Part shown: piece by piece, positions 23,253-23,265 of the stretch
How the letters are laid out: each line of letters opens with the position of its first letter
How positions within the stretch are numbered: the first letter of the stretch is position 1
Assembly: GCA_963652075.1 (NCBI GenBank)
Contig: CAVJRQ010000005.1
Coordinates: 1-23,265 of the forward strand
Direction of reading: 5' to 3'
DNA from: Phocaeicola_A sp963652075
Lineage (GTDB): Bacteria > Bacteroidota > Bacteroidia > Bacteroidales > Bacteroidaceae
Length of the DNA: 23,265 nucleotides
Notes under the pieces: generated by a model
Database searches by the model: none
Told to the model about the DNA's origin: nothing
The model's input: the letters and a program-made list of their open reading frames with translations, nothing else
Position numbers and translations under genes: made by a program

Positions 23253-23265
23253 TATAGTACCTCAT

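Overview
The window looks like a chromosomal segment of a Bacteroidales bacterium, probably Bacteroidaceae. Evidence for this is the recurring promoter pattern of that group (TTTG, about 19 bases, then TAnnTTTG), a Bacteroidetes-type DUF4924 protein, a single-chain PFOR, a single-chain FGAM synthase and a long single-chain ClC channel with CBS domains. Most of it is GC-rich, tightly packed core metabolism. Both ends stop in low-complexity or repeated sequence (a run of ten G at 11-20; palindromic repeats from 23214), as an assembled contig might.

Layout. 1-180: a possible truncated reading frame running off the left edge on the minus strand. 313-2052 (minus): a secreted GHL10/DUF187 glycosidase-like protein. 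It is divergent from a small membrane protein plus a CE7-type acetyl esterase (2144-3687). 3779-4957: an AAA_14/DUF4143-type ATPase with its own textbook promoter and a changed Walker B motif. 5027-8578: pyruvate:ferredoxin oxidoreductase, ended by a strong terminator.

8757-11540 is the accessory region and the most interesting part. It holds an AT-rich two-gene operon (DUF1828/DUF1829 protein plus an unrecognised 181-residue partner). Next comes a 22-bp tandem repeat array ending in a perfect 34-bp palindrome. Then comes a compact three-gene cassette (DUF3791-like, DUF3990 ADP-ribosyltransferase-like, DUF3791-like) with its own promoter. The cassette sits exactly between an intact chromate-transporter gene end and a second, diverged copy of that gene end. 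It looks like an insertion at the 3' end of the transporter gene that left or brought a displaced tail.

11558-12687 (minus): a split chromate-type transporter made of two half-size proteins. 12844-16548 (minus): purL. Divergent from purL on the plus strand are a LysE-family exporter and DUF4924 (16745-17969). These are followed by a tight run of prfC (release factor 3), a TsaC/Sua5 threonylcarbamoyl-AMP synthase, a ClC channel and fmt (18091-23078). Three of those four act in translation: termination, tRNA t6A modification and initiator-tRNA formylation.

No rRNA, tRNA, CRISPR array, integrase or transposase was seen. Function calls rest on motif recognition by eye; no database search was run.
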